Of a stretch of DNA of 35,796 nucleotides, positions 1 to 8,548 are shown in pieces; the first letter of the stretch is position 1; every line of letters starts with the position of its first letter. The notes below the pieces were generated by a model. It was not told the DNA's origin. It did no database searches and saw only the letters and a program-made list of their open reading frames with translations. The position numbers and the translations under genes are program-made. Source of the stretch: Chloroflexota bacterium (lineage in GTDB: Bacteria; Chloroflexota; Dehalococcoidia; GIF9; UBA5629); contig VGOO01000003.1 of NCBI GenBank assembly GCA_016875925.1, positions 1 to 35,796 on the forward strand. Reading direction: 5' to 3'.

Positions 1-1266
1 ATCGCTAGAAAGGACGGGAGCAGGGGATTTGCAGAAGCTACAATTTCCCTGGTGCGAAATGAGAAGGGTGAAATCGTTGGCTTCCGGGGAGTTGGCAGGG
101 ACATCACCGAGCGCAAGAAGGCGGAAGAACACAGGCGCCAACTGGAGCTAAAGGCTCAGGTCTCCAGCCGCCTGGCTTCCGTGGGCGAGATGTCAGCAGG
201 AGTAGCCCACGAAATCAATAACCCGCTCACCGCTGTCACCGGCTATGCCCAACTGCTCCTGGACAGGGAGGATATACCGCCTGACGCGAGGAAAGACCTG
301 GCAGCTATCAACGACGGTGCCAGGCGTGTAGCCGGCATTGTGCAGAGACTTTTGACCTTCTCCCGCCAGACTAAGCCGGAGCGAAAGTACGTTGACATCA
401 ACCAGCTTATAGAAAGCACCCTCGTGCTGCGGGCTTATCACCTGAGGACGAACAACATCAAGGTCACCACCAGCCTTGCCCTCGACTTGCCTCAAACCAT
501 GGCTGACCCGGGCCAAATCCAGCAGGTGCTGCTCAACTTAATCGTCAATGCCGAGATGGAGATGAAATCGGCTCATGGCAAGGGCAGGCTCACCATAACC
601 ACGGAGAAAAGCGACGGCACTATAAAGATATGCGTCAAGGACGATGGCCCGGGGATAAAGCCTGAGCTAATGGACAGGATATTCGACCCCTTCTTCACCA
701 CCAAGGAGGTAGGAGAAGGAACTGGCCTGGGCTTGAGCCTGTGCTACGGCATAGTAGCCGAACACAATGGCAAGATATACGCCGAAAGCAAGACGGGCAA
801 AGGGGCTACCTTTATCGTGGAGCTGCCCGTAGTCACGGAAATAGAAACATCGGATGCGCCTGAGCCTGCTGCTGACGAGCCTGAGAGGGTGGGCAAAGCC
901 AGGATACTGGTGGTTGATGACGAGCAGGTAATCAGGGACCTGGCGAAACGGATGCTGGCTGGAGAAGGCTACCAGGTAGATACCGTGGACAACGCCACGG
1001 ATGCTTTGAAAATGATTGAAGGGAAGAGATACAACCTCATCCTGCTGGACGTCAAGATGCCTGGGATGAGCGGGCCTGAGCTATACCGACGAATCCAGAA
1101 GATAGCCAAATCGCTGGCAAAGAGGGTGGTGTTTGTCACCGGTGATGTCATGAGCGCGGATACTGACAGGTTCCTCGCCGAGACTAAAGTTGCCCACGTT
1201 GCCAAGCCCTTCGATGCTGCGCAGCTAAAGAAAGAGGTGAAGCGAGTGCTGAGCGAAGAGCAATAG
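1..1266 (+). CDS. Hybrid sensor histidine kinase: C-terminal end of PAS, HisKA, HATPase_c, receiver (5' truncated by window edge)
   Basis: Frame open from base 1 ([49 protein letters not shown] end). H-box [21 protein letters not shown]-boxes [39 protein letters not shown]; receiver [18 protein letters not shown]...[13 protein letters not shown]...KPFD. Confidence 0.95.
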   Translation: MARKDGSRGFAEATISLVRNEKGEIVGFRGVGRDITERKKAEEHRRQLELKAQVSSRLASVGEMSAGVAHEINNPLTAVTGYAQLLLDREDIPPDARKDLAAINDGARRVAGIVQRLLTFSRQTKPERKYVDINQLIESTLVLRAYHLRTNNIKVTTSLALDLPQTMADPGQIQQVLLNLIVNAEMEMKSAHGKGRLTITTEKSDGTIKICVKDDGPGIKPELMDRIFDPFFTTKEVGEGTGLGLSLCYGIVAEHNGKIYAESKTGKGATFIVELPVVTEIETSDAPEPAADEPERVGKARILVVDDEQVIRDLAKRMLAGEGYQVDTVDNATDALKMIEGKRYNLILLDVKMPGMSGPELYRRIQKIAKSLAKRVVFVTGDVMSADTDRFLAETKVAHVAKPFDAAQLKKEVKRVLSEEQ

Positions 1267-1341
1267 AAGACCATATCCTGCTGCACTATTAGCCTGTCTT
1301 GTTCACCACCATGTTAGCCGCACTCCCAACCCAAACCGCTA

Positions 1342-1372
1342 TTGACTTCGCCTCGAGCCAGTATGCTATACT
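1342..1372 (+). promoter_or_regulatory. Candidate sigma70-like promoter for riboswitch transcript (TTGACT-N19-TATACT)
   Basis: TTGACT at 1342-1347 and TATACT at 1367-1372, just upstream of the riboswitch; the 19-nt spacer is long. Confidence 0.45.
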
Positions 1373-1390
1373 AATCGCAAACTGAATAAA

Positions 1391-1495
1391 GCGTTAGGGG
1401 TGCCTTCGGGTGACCGAGGGCTTAATTGGAACGCAAGTCGGCGCAATTCCGGCACAGTCCCGCCTACTGTGAAAGTCAGGACGCCAACCCTGTAA
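1391..1495 (+). ncRNA. Cobalamin (B12) riboswitch
   Basis: GGGGTGCC... GGCGCAATTCCGGCACAGTCCCGCCTACTGTGAAAGTCAGGACGCCAACCCTG matches the conserved cobalamin riboswitch core (cf. GGTGCAATTCCGGCACTGCCCCGC...AGTCAGGA). It lies directly upstream of a BtuF-like gene. Confidence 0.88.
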
Positions 1496-1542
1496 GCTTT
1501 ATCTGCCTCCGCGGAGTAGGGGGTGGGATTTGTTGTTTGATG

Positions 1543-1580
1543 AATCCCCCTGTTCCACATGGGCAGGGGGATTGTTTTTA
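1543..1580 (+). terminator. Rho-independent terminator, likely riboswitch expression platform
   Basis: AATCCCCCTG (1543-1552) / CAGGGGGATT (1564-1573), a perfect 10-bp stem followed by GTTTTTATT, between riboswitch and CDS. Confidence 0.85.
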
Positions 1581-1597
1581 TTATGAGGAGGTTTGCC

Positions 1598-2623
1598 ATG
1601 AAAAAGTACATCTACAGCATTCTGACACTCACGGCCATCACCTGCCTGACGCTTACCCTTGCCTGTACGCCAACTCCCACTTCACCACCTACTGCACCGC
1701 CACCACCTCCTCCATCACCAACACAGGAGAAACCACCGCCGCAGGCAGCACCGCAGGAAGAGCTGCCCACCTTCCCAATCACAGTCACCGACGACCTGGG
1801 CAGGAAAGTGACCATCCAGAAACTGCCCCAGCGCATCGTTTCGCTGGCTCCCAGCGTCACCGAGATGCTGTTTGCCCTGGGGCTGGACGATAGAATCGTG
1901 GGCACCACCGACTACTGCGACTATCCAGAAGCAGCCAAATCAAAAACCAGGGTCTCCGGCTACAGCACGCCAGACCTGGAGAAAATCGTCGCCGTACAGC
2001 CAGACCTGATAGTGGCAGAGTCCATACATGAGAACACGGTCCTTCCCGCTCTGGAGAAGCTGGGGCTGCCCGTCTTCGTCACCTTCGCCACCTCTATCGA
2101 CGTGATACTGAACGACATCACCGTCATCGGGCAAATCACCGGCAAGAGCAAAGCAGCACGGAAACTGGTCAGCGACATGACCAACCAGATAGACGCTGTC
2201 ACCTCCAGAACATCAGCGCTGGCTGCCAAAGACCGCCCCGGCGTGCTCTATGTTGTCTGGTTTAATCCCATCTGGACCATGGGCTCCAAAACCTTCACCG
2301 ATGACCTGATTGCCAAGGCCGGCGGCACAAACGTGTTTTCCGCTGATTTCGAGAAGGCGCGCGTAGTCTCGCTGGAAGCAGTGGTCACCAAGAACCCACA
2401 GGTCATCCTGGTAAGCGCCATGGCTACCACCGCAGACCTGGTCTATAACAGCATCAAAAAGGAGACCAGGCTGGCCGGCGTGGATGCCATCAAAAACAAC
2501 CGCGTCTACAAGATAACCGACTCCAACCTTATCGAACGCCCTAGCCCCAGAATAATCCAGGGACTGGAAGAGGTAGCCAAGCTGATACACCCGGAGATAT
2601 TCGGGACAGGAGATTCAAAATAG
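1598..2623 (+). CDS. btuF: Periplasmic/surface substrate-binding lipoprotein, BtuF-like (cobalamin ABC transporter binding protein)
   Basis: Lipobox LTLACTPTP, Pro-rich linker, then VTDDLGRKVTIQKLPQRIVSLAPSVTEMLFALGLDDRIVGTTDYCDYPEAA, a typical BtuF/FepB-family binding-protein domain. SD GAGGAGG before ATG 1598. Cobalamin riboswitch upstream. Confidence 0.85.
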   Translation: MKKYIYSILTLTAITCLTLTLACTPTPTSPPTAPPPPPPSPTQEKPPPQAAPQEELPTFPITVTDDLGRKVTIQKLPQRIVSLAPSVTEMLFALGLDDRIVGTTDYCDYPEAAKSKTRVSGYSTPDLEKIVAVQPDLIVAESIHENTVLPALEKLGLPVFVTFATSIDVILNDITVIGQITGKSKAARKLVSDMTNQIDAVTSRTSALAAKDRPGVLYVVWFNPIWTMGSKTFTDDLIAKAGGTNVFSADFEKARVVSLEAVVTKNPQVILVSAMATTADLVYNSIKKETRLAGVDAIKNNRVYKITDSNLIERPSPRIIQGLEEVAKLIHPEIFGTGDSK

Positions 2624-2673
2624 AAATGCAACTCTCGCGTCAACACGTCGTGAGGCCTCCCAAATAATTAATT

Positions 2674-2775
2674 GTCATCGCGAGGAGCAAAGCCCCGTGG
2701 CGGTCCCTGCCTGGGCAGATACTTGTGCCTTACGGGGAATTGCGAGTCCTTCAGCGGAAGGACTCAGTCAGAATG
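2674..2775. repeat. Degenerate intergenic repeat of the GTCATTGCGAGGAGCGAAGC-like type, with hairpin
   Basis: GTCATCGCGAGGAGCAAAGCCCCGTGGCGGTCC resembles a widespread bacterial intergenic repeat. Internal perfect 8-bp stem GAGTCCTT (2744-2751)/AAGGACTC (2758-2765). Confidence 0.4.
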
Positions 2776-2819
2776 ATAGGAGAACGACAGAAAAATGCTC
2801 GAGGTAACAAGACAAACAA

Positions 2820-2924
2820 TGTAGGGACAGACCTGAAGGTCTGTCCGCGGATGGGTCCAACGTGAGTCAGGTTTTTAAACCTGTCCGCCATTCCTGCGGG
2901 CGCGCCTGAAGGTACGCCCCTACA
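2820..2924. repeat. Terminal-inverted-repeat-like intergenic element
   Basis: Starts TGTAGGGACAGACCTGAAGGTCTGTCC and ends GCCTGAAGGTACGCCCCTACA. Outer TGTAGGG/CCCTACA inverted repeat, with internal GACAGACC/GGTCTGTC hairpin and repeated CCTGAAGGT. Confidence 0.5.
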
Positions 2925-2952
2925 ATATCCCGATATAAAGATGGGCATATCC

Positions 2953-5900
2953 ATGAAAAACAGATTTAAGAGACCAATCGGCCTGCTGGTCATTGCCATA
3001 GCGATTATAGCCAGCATAATACCAAACACATACCCTCGCCCAGCGCTGGCCGACCCTGGCGTTCTGAAGTGGGACCGTGCCTACACGCCTGGGAGCATCG
3101 TTACCAAGAATGACATCGCCAGCCCCTGCGAGGTCAACCGCATCGCCATCGGCTCGGACGGCAAGACTTTTTACGCCGTAGACATCCCCAATGCAGACAA
3201 TTCCGCTGGCAGCAACGCCCTTTACAAATCAACAGATAGCGGCATAAGCTGGGGCGATAAAATCGGCCAGAACTTGTATCAAAGCATGTCCCCTGCTGAA
3301 CAAGCCAACTTTCGCATCTGGAATCTGGCAACTGCCCCCGATGACGTAAATTTCATAGCCGTGGTCACCAACAACGCTATCAGCAATCTACCACGAAACA
3401 TCTGGGTATCCAGCAACGGCGGCTCCCAGTGGCACAACACCAATTTCAGTGGCCCCCATAACATCAACGCCATCGATATCTCCTCAAACTACGCCAGCCA
3501 TGACATTTGCATCGGCACCAGAGACGGCAATGGCAACGGCAATGTCTGGGTTCTGAATGGCCCAGATTACCTCACCTGGGCAGACCAGGCATTCACCGGA
3601 GACATTATGTCCCTGGAGTTTTCTCCCTCATACCAAAACGACTTTGCCATTGCTCTTGTCTATTCAAATGCCAAGGGAACATACGTTAATGTGGGATTCC
3701 ATGACGTTAACCAAAGCTCCACCAACTGGGTAGCCTCTTATGGAGGCTCCCCCCCTGAAATCACCGCTGGCGCTGCCAGCACATCACCTAATGCCAGCCA
3801 GATTATCACCGCAGGCCTGGAGTTGCCCAGCGACTTCTCCGGCCAATCCCCCAGCTTGCGTCGCTATTACATCTGCACGGACGATGCAGGAGTCACTGGC
3901 CAAGCCGGCATTTACCGCATAGACAACACCCACTTGTACAACCTGATGAAAGCCACACCGACAAAACGGATTTGCACCATTGCTTACCACGGCACATTTG
4001 CTTCTGGCAAGCTATTAGCCGGCGAGGTGTTGGGCAACACCCGCGCTGCCACCGTCATGACATGGTTCACCGATTCGCCCACCACCTGCCCCATACCCTG
4101 CTGGTATCCCGCTCTAAAGCCAGCCACCGGCGCCGCCGGCAGCGATAGCTGTGCCGGCTCGGGCTACGGCAACGCCCAGGTCGCATGGTCTCCCGATGGT
4201 TCAATCGCCTATGCAGGCACCGCCAGCAGCGCCCCACTGCGCCCCGGCCCCGATTGGCCAACGCCATATCTAACAGGACAACCACTGGACGAATCGGCCT
4301 TCTCGCTTAGCCGTAATAACGGTGAGACCTGGAATCAGCTCGCCCTGATAGACACCCAAATCAGCCGCTTCACAGACATCGCCCCAGCACCCAATTGCTC
4401 GACCCTCTACCTAGCTTCTGTAAGTGACAATGTCAATTGTTCAGGATTCGACAGCGTCTGGCGTAGCCAGGGTTCACCCCTGGGCAACGATTGGGAACGC
4501 GTACTCTGCCAGCTAACCACAGCGCAGGATTGCGCCATCGGACAAACAGACAACGCCATTCTGGGGCTGGCCGGCAACAAACCTGATGGACAAATTGTTT
4601 TCTGGGCAGCCGTAGGTACCACCAAACTCATGTGGTCGCCAGACTTCGGAGATTACTGGACCAATATAAATACCAGGCTAGCCATACAGGACATGGCACC
4701 AGAGGACAGCAAGACCCTGTACCTCCTCAGCCCCGACGGCTGGGTGCAGAAGTTCAGTTATAGCGGGACTGGCTGGGTTCTGGAGCAGAACACGCTAACA
4801 GAGCTCGGTGCTGCTTACAGCATCGCCACCGCCTATACCGGAATAACGCCGGACAACCACAAGGGACATGTAATCGTGAGCGGGACTGGCGTCGGGCCTT
4901 ATGACGTTGCCTATTCCATAGACGGTGGGAATACCTTCAGCCATGTTCCCACCTCGCTTCCCACGCAAGGAAACACGCTGGTGGTCGCCAGTTCCGCCTA
5001 TAGAAGCGATGGCTATATCCTGGCTATAAACTCAGGTGGCATGTACGCCTGTGGCATCTACTCCGGAACCGACGAGTGGGAAACATGGTGGGGCGGTATC
5101 GCCTGGCCCACCCCGGTCACCAGCCTGGCCATATCCCGCAACTACAGCTTCTACTTCTGTGAACCAGCTACCTGGGCCTCAGCCACGCCCTACGTCAGAT
5201 GGTCAGCAGCTCTCGCAGGCTTAGACCCAACCGTTTCGCTGGGAACAGCAGACCAACCAACCAGAAGATTCAGGATATGCGGCGGCATGGAATTGGGTGA
5301 CCCTATAACCATCTGGACTATCGACCAGCAGCCCTACAATCCTCCCCAGGGTGGAGTTTGGAATTACACCGACACGCTGGCATGGAACGGCCCCAGGCCA
5401 GTGGCACCGATATCAGAGGCAGCTGTGGACTGCGACCCTGTCTCCGGCAGGGCTGGCCAGATAGATTTGCAATGGAAGCCTATCTCCCTATCTCGCGGAT
5501 ATCGAATCGAGATAGCCAAGGACGAAGACTTTGCCCTGAAGGTCGCTGACATTGGCAATATATGGGGAGGAAAGACCTCATCTCTCAGCCCGATTCCCGC
5601 TCCTACCACATATGCCCCTTACGTGCCGCCCGACCTCGATGCTCCGGCTTTAGTCATCCCGCCAAGCGGTGGCACAGTAATAGACGCCAATGGTAATACC
5701 TGGAATGTGCCCCCGCTGGAAGCCAACCACACCTATTACTGGAAGGTCACTGTTCAGGATGTTGTCACCGGCGATGCCATCACCAGCCCGTCATCATGGC
5801 GCGAGATATTCAAAGTACGGCCCGGCCTGCCAGTCAACGCTAAATACCTGGGACCGCAACTGCTGTCTCCCAATAATGGTTGCATCGGTTGCAGCATCAA

Positions 5901-6252
5901 ACCGGCATCATTTTCCTGGTCGCCTTTCCAGGGGACAACCAGATACAGGTTCGTACTGGCCAAAGACCCGACTATGACCGAGGTCATCACGGACACCGAA
6001 GTCAACACCACAGCCTATGAATTCAGCGGCATTCTGGAACCTGGCATCATCTACTTCTGGCGCGTAAAAGCACTTGAACCGTTCCCCAGCGACTGGAGCC
6101 CCACTTTTTGCTTCCAAACGCAACCCAATCCTGTTCCACAATCCACACAAAATTCGCCAGCAGTTCCGGCTTGGACATGGGCAATTATCATCATCTGCCT
6201 GCTCATAGACATTGCCTTACTCACCTTCATCCTCCACCGCCGCTTGCGATAG
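2953..6252 (+). CDS. Large secreted/cell-surface protein: BNR/sortilin-type beta-propeller, Fn3-like modules, C-terminal TM anchor
   Basis: N-terminal signal (KRPIGLLVIAIAIIASIIP). Repeated propeller motifs (SDGKTFYAVD...LYKSTDSGISW; NIWVSSNGGSQWHNTNF; SLSRNNGETWNQL). Fn3-like YRFVLAKDPTMTEV...YFWRVKA. C-terminal TM WTWAIIIICLLIDIALLTFIL + HRRLR. ATG 2941 is also possible. Confidence 0.85.
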   Translation: MKNRFKRPIGLLVIAIAIIASIIPNTYPRPALADPGVLKWDRAYTPGSIVTKNDIASPCEVNRIAIGSDGKTFYAVDIPNADNSAGSNALYKSTDSGISWGDKIGQNLYQSMSPAEQANFRIWNLATAPDDVNFIAVVTNNAISNLPRNIWVSSNGGSQWHNTNFSGPHNINAIDISSNYASHDICIGTRDGNGNGNVWVLNGPDYLTWADQAFTGDIMSLEFSPSYQNDFAIALVYSNAKGTYVNVGFHDVNQSSTNWVASYGGSPPEITAGAASTSPNASQIITAGLELPSDFSGQSPSLRRYYICTDDAGVTGQAGIYRIDNTHLYNLMKATPTKRICTIAYHGTFASGKLLAGEVLGNTRAATVMTWFTDSPTTCPIPCWYPALKPATGAAGSDSCAGSGYGNAQVAWSPDGSIAYAGTASSAPLRPGPDWPTPYLTGQPLDESAFSLSRNNGETWNQLALIDTQISRFTDIAPAPNCSTLYLASVSDNVNCSGFDSVWRSQGSPLGNDWERVLCQLTTAQDCAIGQTDNAILGLAGNKPDGQIVFWAAVGTTKLMWSPDFGDYWTNINTRLAIQDMAPEDSKTLYLLSPDGWVQKFSYSGTGWVLEQNTLTELGAAYSIATAYTGITPDNHKGHVIVSGTGVGPYDVAYSIDGGNTFSHVPTSLPTQGNTLVVASSAYRSDGYILAINSGGMYACGIYSGTDEWETWWGGIAWPTPVTSLAISRNYSFYFCEPATWASATPYVRWSAALAGLDPTVSLGTADQPTRRFRICGGMELGDPITIWTIDQQPYNPPQGGVWNYTDTLAWNGPRPVAPISEAAVDCDPVSGRAGQIDLQWKPISLSRGYRIEIAKDEDFALKVADIGNIWGGKTSSLSPIPAPTTYAPYVPPDLDAPALVIPPSGGTVIDANGNTWNVPPLEANHTYYWKVTVQDVVTGDAITSPSSWREIFKVRPGLPVNAKYLGPQLLSPNNGCIGCSIKPASFSWSPFQGTTRYRFVLAKDPTMTEVITDTEVNTTAYEFSGILEPGIIYFWRVKALEPFPSDWSPTFCFQTQPNPVPQSTQNSPAVPAWTWAIIIICLLIDIALLTFILHRRLR

Positions 6253-6289
6253 ACAACAGCACAAACAAGAATACCCATACACTTGACTA

Positions 6290-6318
6290 TCGACAATTGT
6301 CCCGTGTAGCACTATAAT
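6290..6318 (+). promoter_or_regulatory. sigma70-like promoter (TCGACA-N17-TATAAT)
   Basis: TCGACA 6290-6295, 17-nt spacer, TATAAT 6313-6318; start codon at 6333. Confidence 0.6.
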
Positions 6319-6332
6319 TGTTTGTTAGAGAG

Positions 6333-8489
6333 ATGAGATTTCTTCATCAGCATAAGTCCACACCTGACGGACTACTTCTCAGGATAATTGCCCATCTGCT
6401 ACCCGTCATGTCCTTATTGATAGGCATCAGCCTATCGCTGGCAAGCCCAGTGCAGGCACAGCCATCCATCTACCCCTCCCCCCTGCCCAACGGCCAGGTT
6501 GGCACACCCTACACCACAAATCTTGTTGCCACAGGAGGCTCGCCACCCTATACATGGAGCATCATCAGCGGAGCTTTGCCACCGAATTTGACATTAAACG
6601 CAGCAAGCGGCACCATCTCGGGCACCCCGACTACAGCAGGGACTTTTAGCTTCGTTGTAAGAGTCACCGACTCAGCAGCAGGCACTGGACAGCAGGGTTT
6701 TTTCATCACCATCACCTCGCCACCATTGACATTCCTCACCAGCAGCCTGCCTGACGCCAAGGAAAACACTACCTACGCTACAACGGTAAGTGTCAAGGGA
6801 GGAACTGCACCCTACACCTACTCCATCGTTGGCGGCTCGCTGCCTACGGGATTAAAGCTGTCAGCAACCACTGGCCTTATCTCTGGCGTCCCCGCCAAAG
6901 GCACCGCAGGCACCACCAGCTTCGTCATCGGTGTTACCGATAGCTCTTCACCGCAGCTTTCCGGCCAGCAGAGCTTCACCCTGCTCATAGAAAAGGGGGC
7001 TTTCGAACCGCTGGTCACCATCGGCAGCGGCTTGAAAGCAGGCGAGACCAAGGTCATCGCCGGCACCCAGCTCGTAGCCACGCTACGTGGTGGCGAATCA
7101 GTGCGTCTCTCCATGGAGCTGGGCACCAGAACAACGGTAGCCGTTGACCAAATCGTCAATCACCCAAACAAGAGCGATGTCAGATACAGGGCTGAAGTAG
7201 ACAAAATGACGGTGAGCGAAACCTCCCCATCAATCGAGTTCCCCTACTATGCTGAATACAAGATAGACTTCGAGGCCGACCCCTCTGACGTCACCCAGCT
7301 TTCAGGCTCTGGCTGGTATAAGGAAGGTTACACGCTAAGATCCACCGCCCCAGAACAGGTCACCACATCTGACAAGCCAGGCACGCAGTACCGCTTTTCT
7401 CAGTGGGTATTGCCCACGGGAGAAACCCAATCAGGCAGAGACCTGAAGCTGACCGTTGAAGCGCCCGGTACCTGTGTTGCCAGGTACGATACCTACTACC
7501 AGCTCACCCTTATCTCGCCCTACGGCGACCCACAGGAAAGCGCATGGTATAAAGCAGGTAGTCAAGTAGAGTGGCAAACTGATACCAGGGAAGTCAAAAT
7601 ACCGGGCATCCTTGGCGTCTTCGGTGGCAAGATGAAACCGCTTAAGAGCAGCGACACCGTTCTCATGGATGGCCCCAAGACAGTTGAGGTGAAATGGGCA
7701 CCAGACTATACCATGCCCATGCTTCTGATACCGCTGGCAGTGTTACTGCTTACGGCAGGTATCTATGGCCTGTATCGGCTAGCAAGCCCACGACCCAAAC
7801 CCACGCCCTGGGCTCCACCAGCGTGGGCTCCACCCCAGATGATGTACCAACCACCTCCACCACCTCAGACCACGGTAGTATTGATGGGAGGAGAACAACA
7901 AAAACAACTGCCACAATCAACCAAAGAACAGCTCATGGAAAAGTTCGGTGAGCTTCTGGACAAGTACGGAGAGGAGATCAAGACTACTCTGCAAGCCGGC
8001 CAAGGCCCAGCATTGCCTGCTGCAGATACCCTCAGAGTGGAGAAGAGCCTGCCCCTAGGAGAAACCGCACCACCACCCACGGTCGAGGCTGAGTTCGCTC
8101 CTGCTGAAGCCACAGAAGGAACCCTGCTCTGCAACTTCGCCTCCAAGAGACTGCTACGAGCAGTTGCCGGAAATTGGAAACAGACAGGTACCAGGCCAGC
8201 TTCTACATCTGGCGAAGAACCGCCCGAAAGTACTGCCTTCGTCGTCGTCTGGTCCAGGGATATATACCAGGAATGGGAAATCTTCAACTGCTCCCTGCCA
8301 CCATCCCATAAAGGGACACACGAGGGCGAAACCCAGACGGTATACACCTTGCTCAATACCATCACCGAAGAGAGAACCTACGAAGCAGAAGAGGAGATAA
8401 CCCCACCCAAGCCTCACTACACCGATGGCATGCCACAAGTCGATGTATCCGCTAAACAGATAGTCAATCCAGACGAGCTTCCTGACTAA
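6333..8489 (+). CDS. Surface protein with two putative-Ig (He_PIG-like) domains, single TM and ~230-aa Pro-rich cytoplasmic tail
   Basis: Signal peptide, then LPNGQVGTPYTTNLVATGGSPPYTWSIISGALPPNLTLNAASGTISGTPTTAGTFSFVVRVTDS, duplicated in the next ~90 aa; TM MPMLLIPLAVLLLTAGIYGLYRL; acidic/Pro-rich C-terminus. The tracked TTG start at 6318 lies inside the -10 box, so ATG 6333 is preferred. Confidence 0.8.
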   Translation: MRFLHQHKSTPDGLLLRIIAHLLPVMSLLIGISLSLASPVQAQPSIYPSPLPNGQVGTPYTTNLVATGGSPPYTWSIISGALPPNLTLNAASGTISGTPTTAGTFSFVVRVTDSAAGTGQQGFFITITSPPLTFLTSSLPDAKENTTYATTVSVKGGTAPYTYSIVGGSLPTGLKLSATTGLISGVPAKGTAGTTSFVIGVTDSSSPQLSGQQSFTLLIEKGAFEPLVTIGSGLKAGETKVIAGTQLVATLRGGESVRLSMELGTRTTVAVDQIVNHPNKSDVRYRAEVDKMTVSETSPSIEFPYYAEYKIDFEADPSDVTQLSGSGWYKEGYTLRSTAPEQVTTSDKPGTQYRFSQWVLPTGETQSGRDLKLTVEAPGTCVARYDTYYQLTLISPYGDPQESAWYKAGSQVEWQTDTREVKIPGILGVFGGKMKPLKSSDTVLMDGPKTVEVKWAPDYTMPMLLIPLAVLLLTAGIYGLYRLASPRPKPTPWAPPAWAPPQMMYQPPPPPQTTVVLMGGEQQKQLPQSTKEQLMEKFGELLDKYGEEIKTTLQAGQGPALPAADTLRVEKSLPLGETAPPPTVEAEFAPAEATEGTLLCNFASKRLLRAVAGNWKQTGTRPASTSGEEPPESTAFVVVWSRDIYQEWEIFNCSLPPSHKGTHEGETQTVYTLLNTITEERTYEAEEEITPPKPHYTDGMPQVDVSAKQIVNPDELPD

Positions 8490-8548
8490 CCCCATAACCT
8501 GTCTGGCCTGACAAATAATTCCACTTCCCAATCATAACTCTAACAACG

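Noticed and set aside
1426-1893. 155-aa + strand ORF
   Set aside because: It runs through the cobalamin riboswitch and terminator and overlaps the btuF-like gene out of frame; composition is low-complexity and implausible as protein.
6318-6332. TTG start of the 723-aa ORF
   Set aside because: The TTG overlaps the TATAAT box; ATG 6333 is the consistent start.
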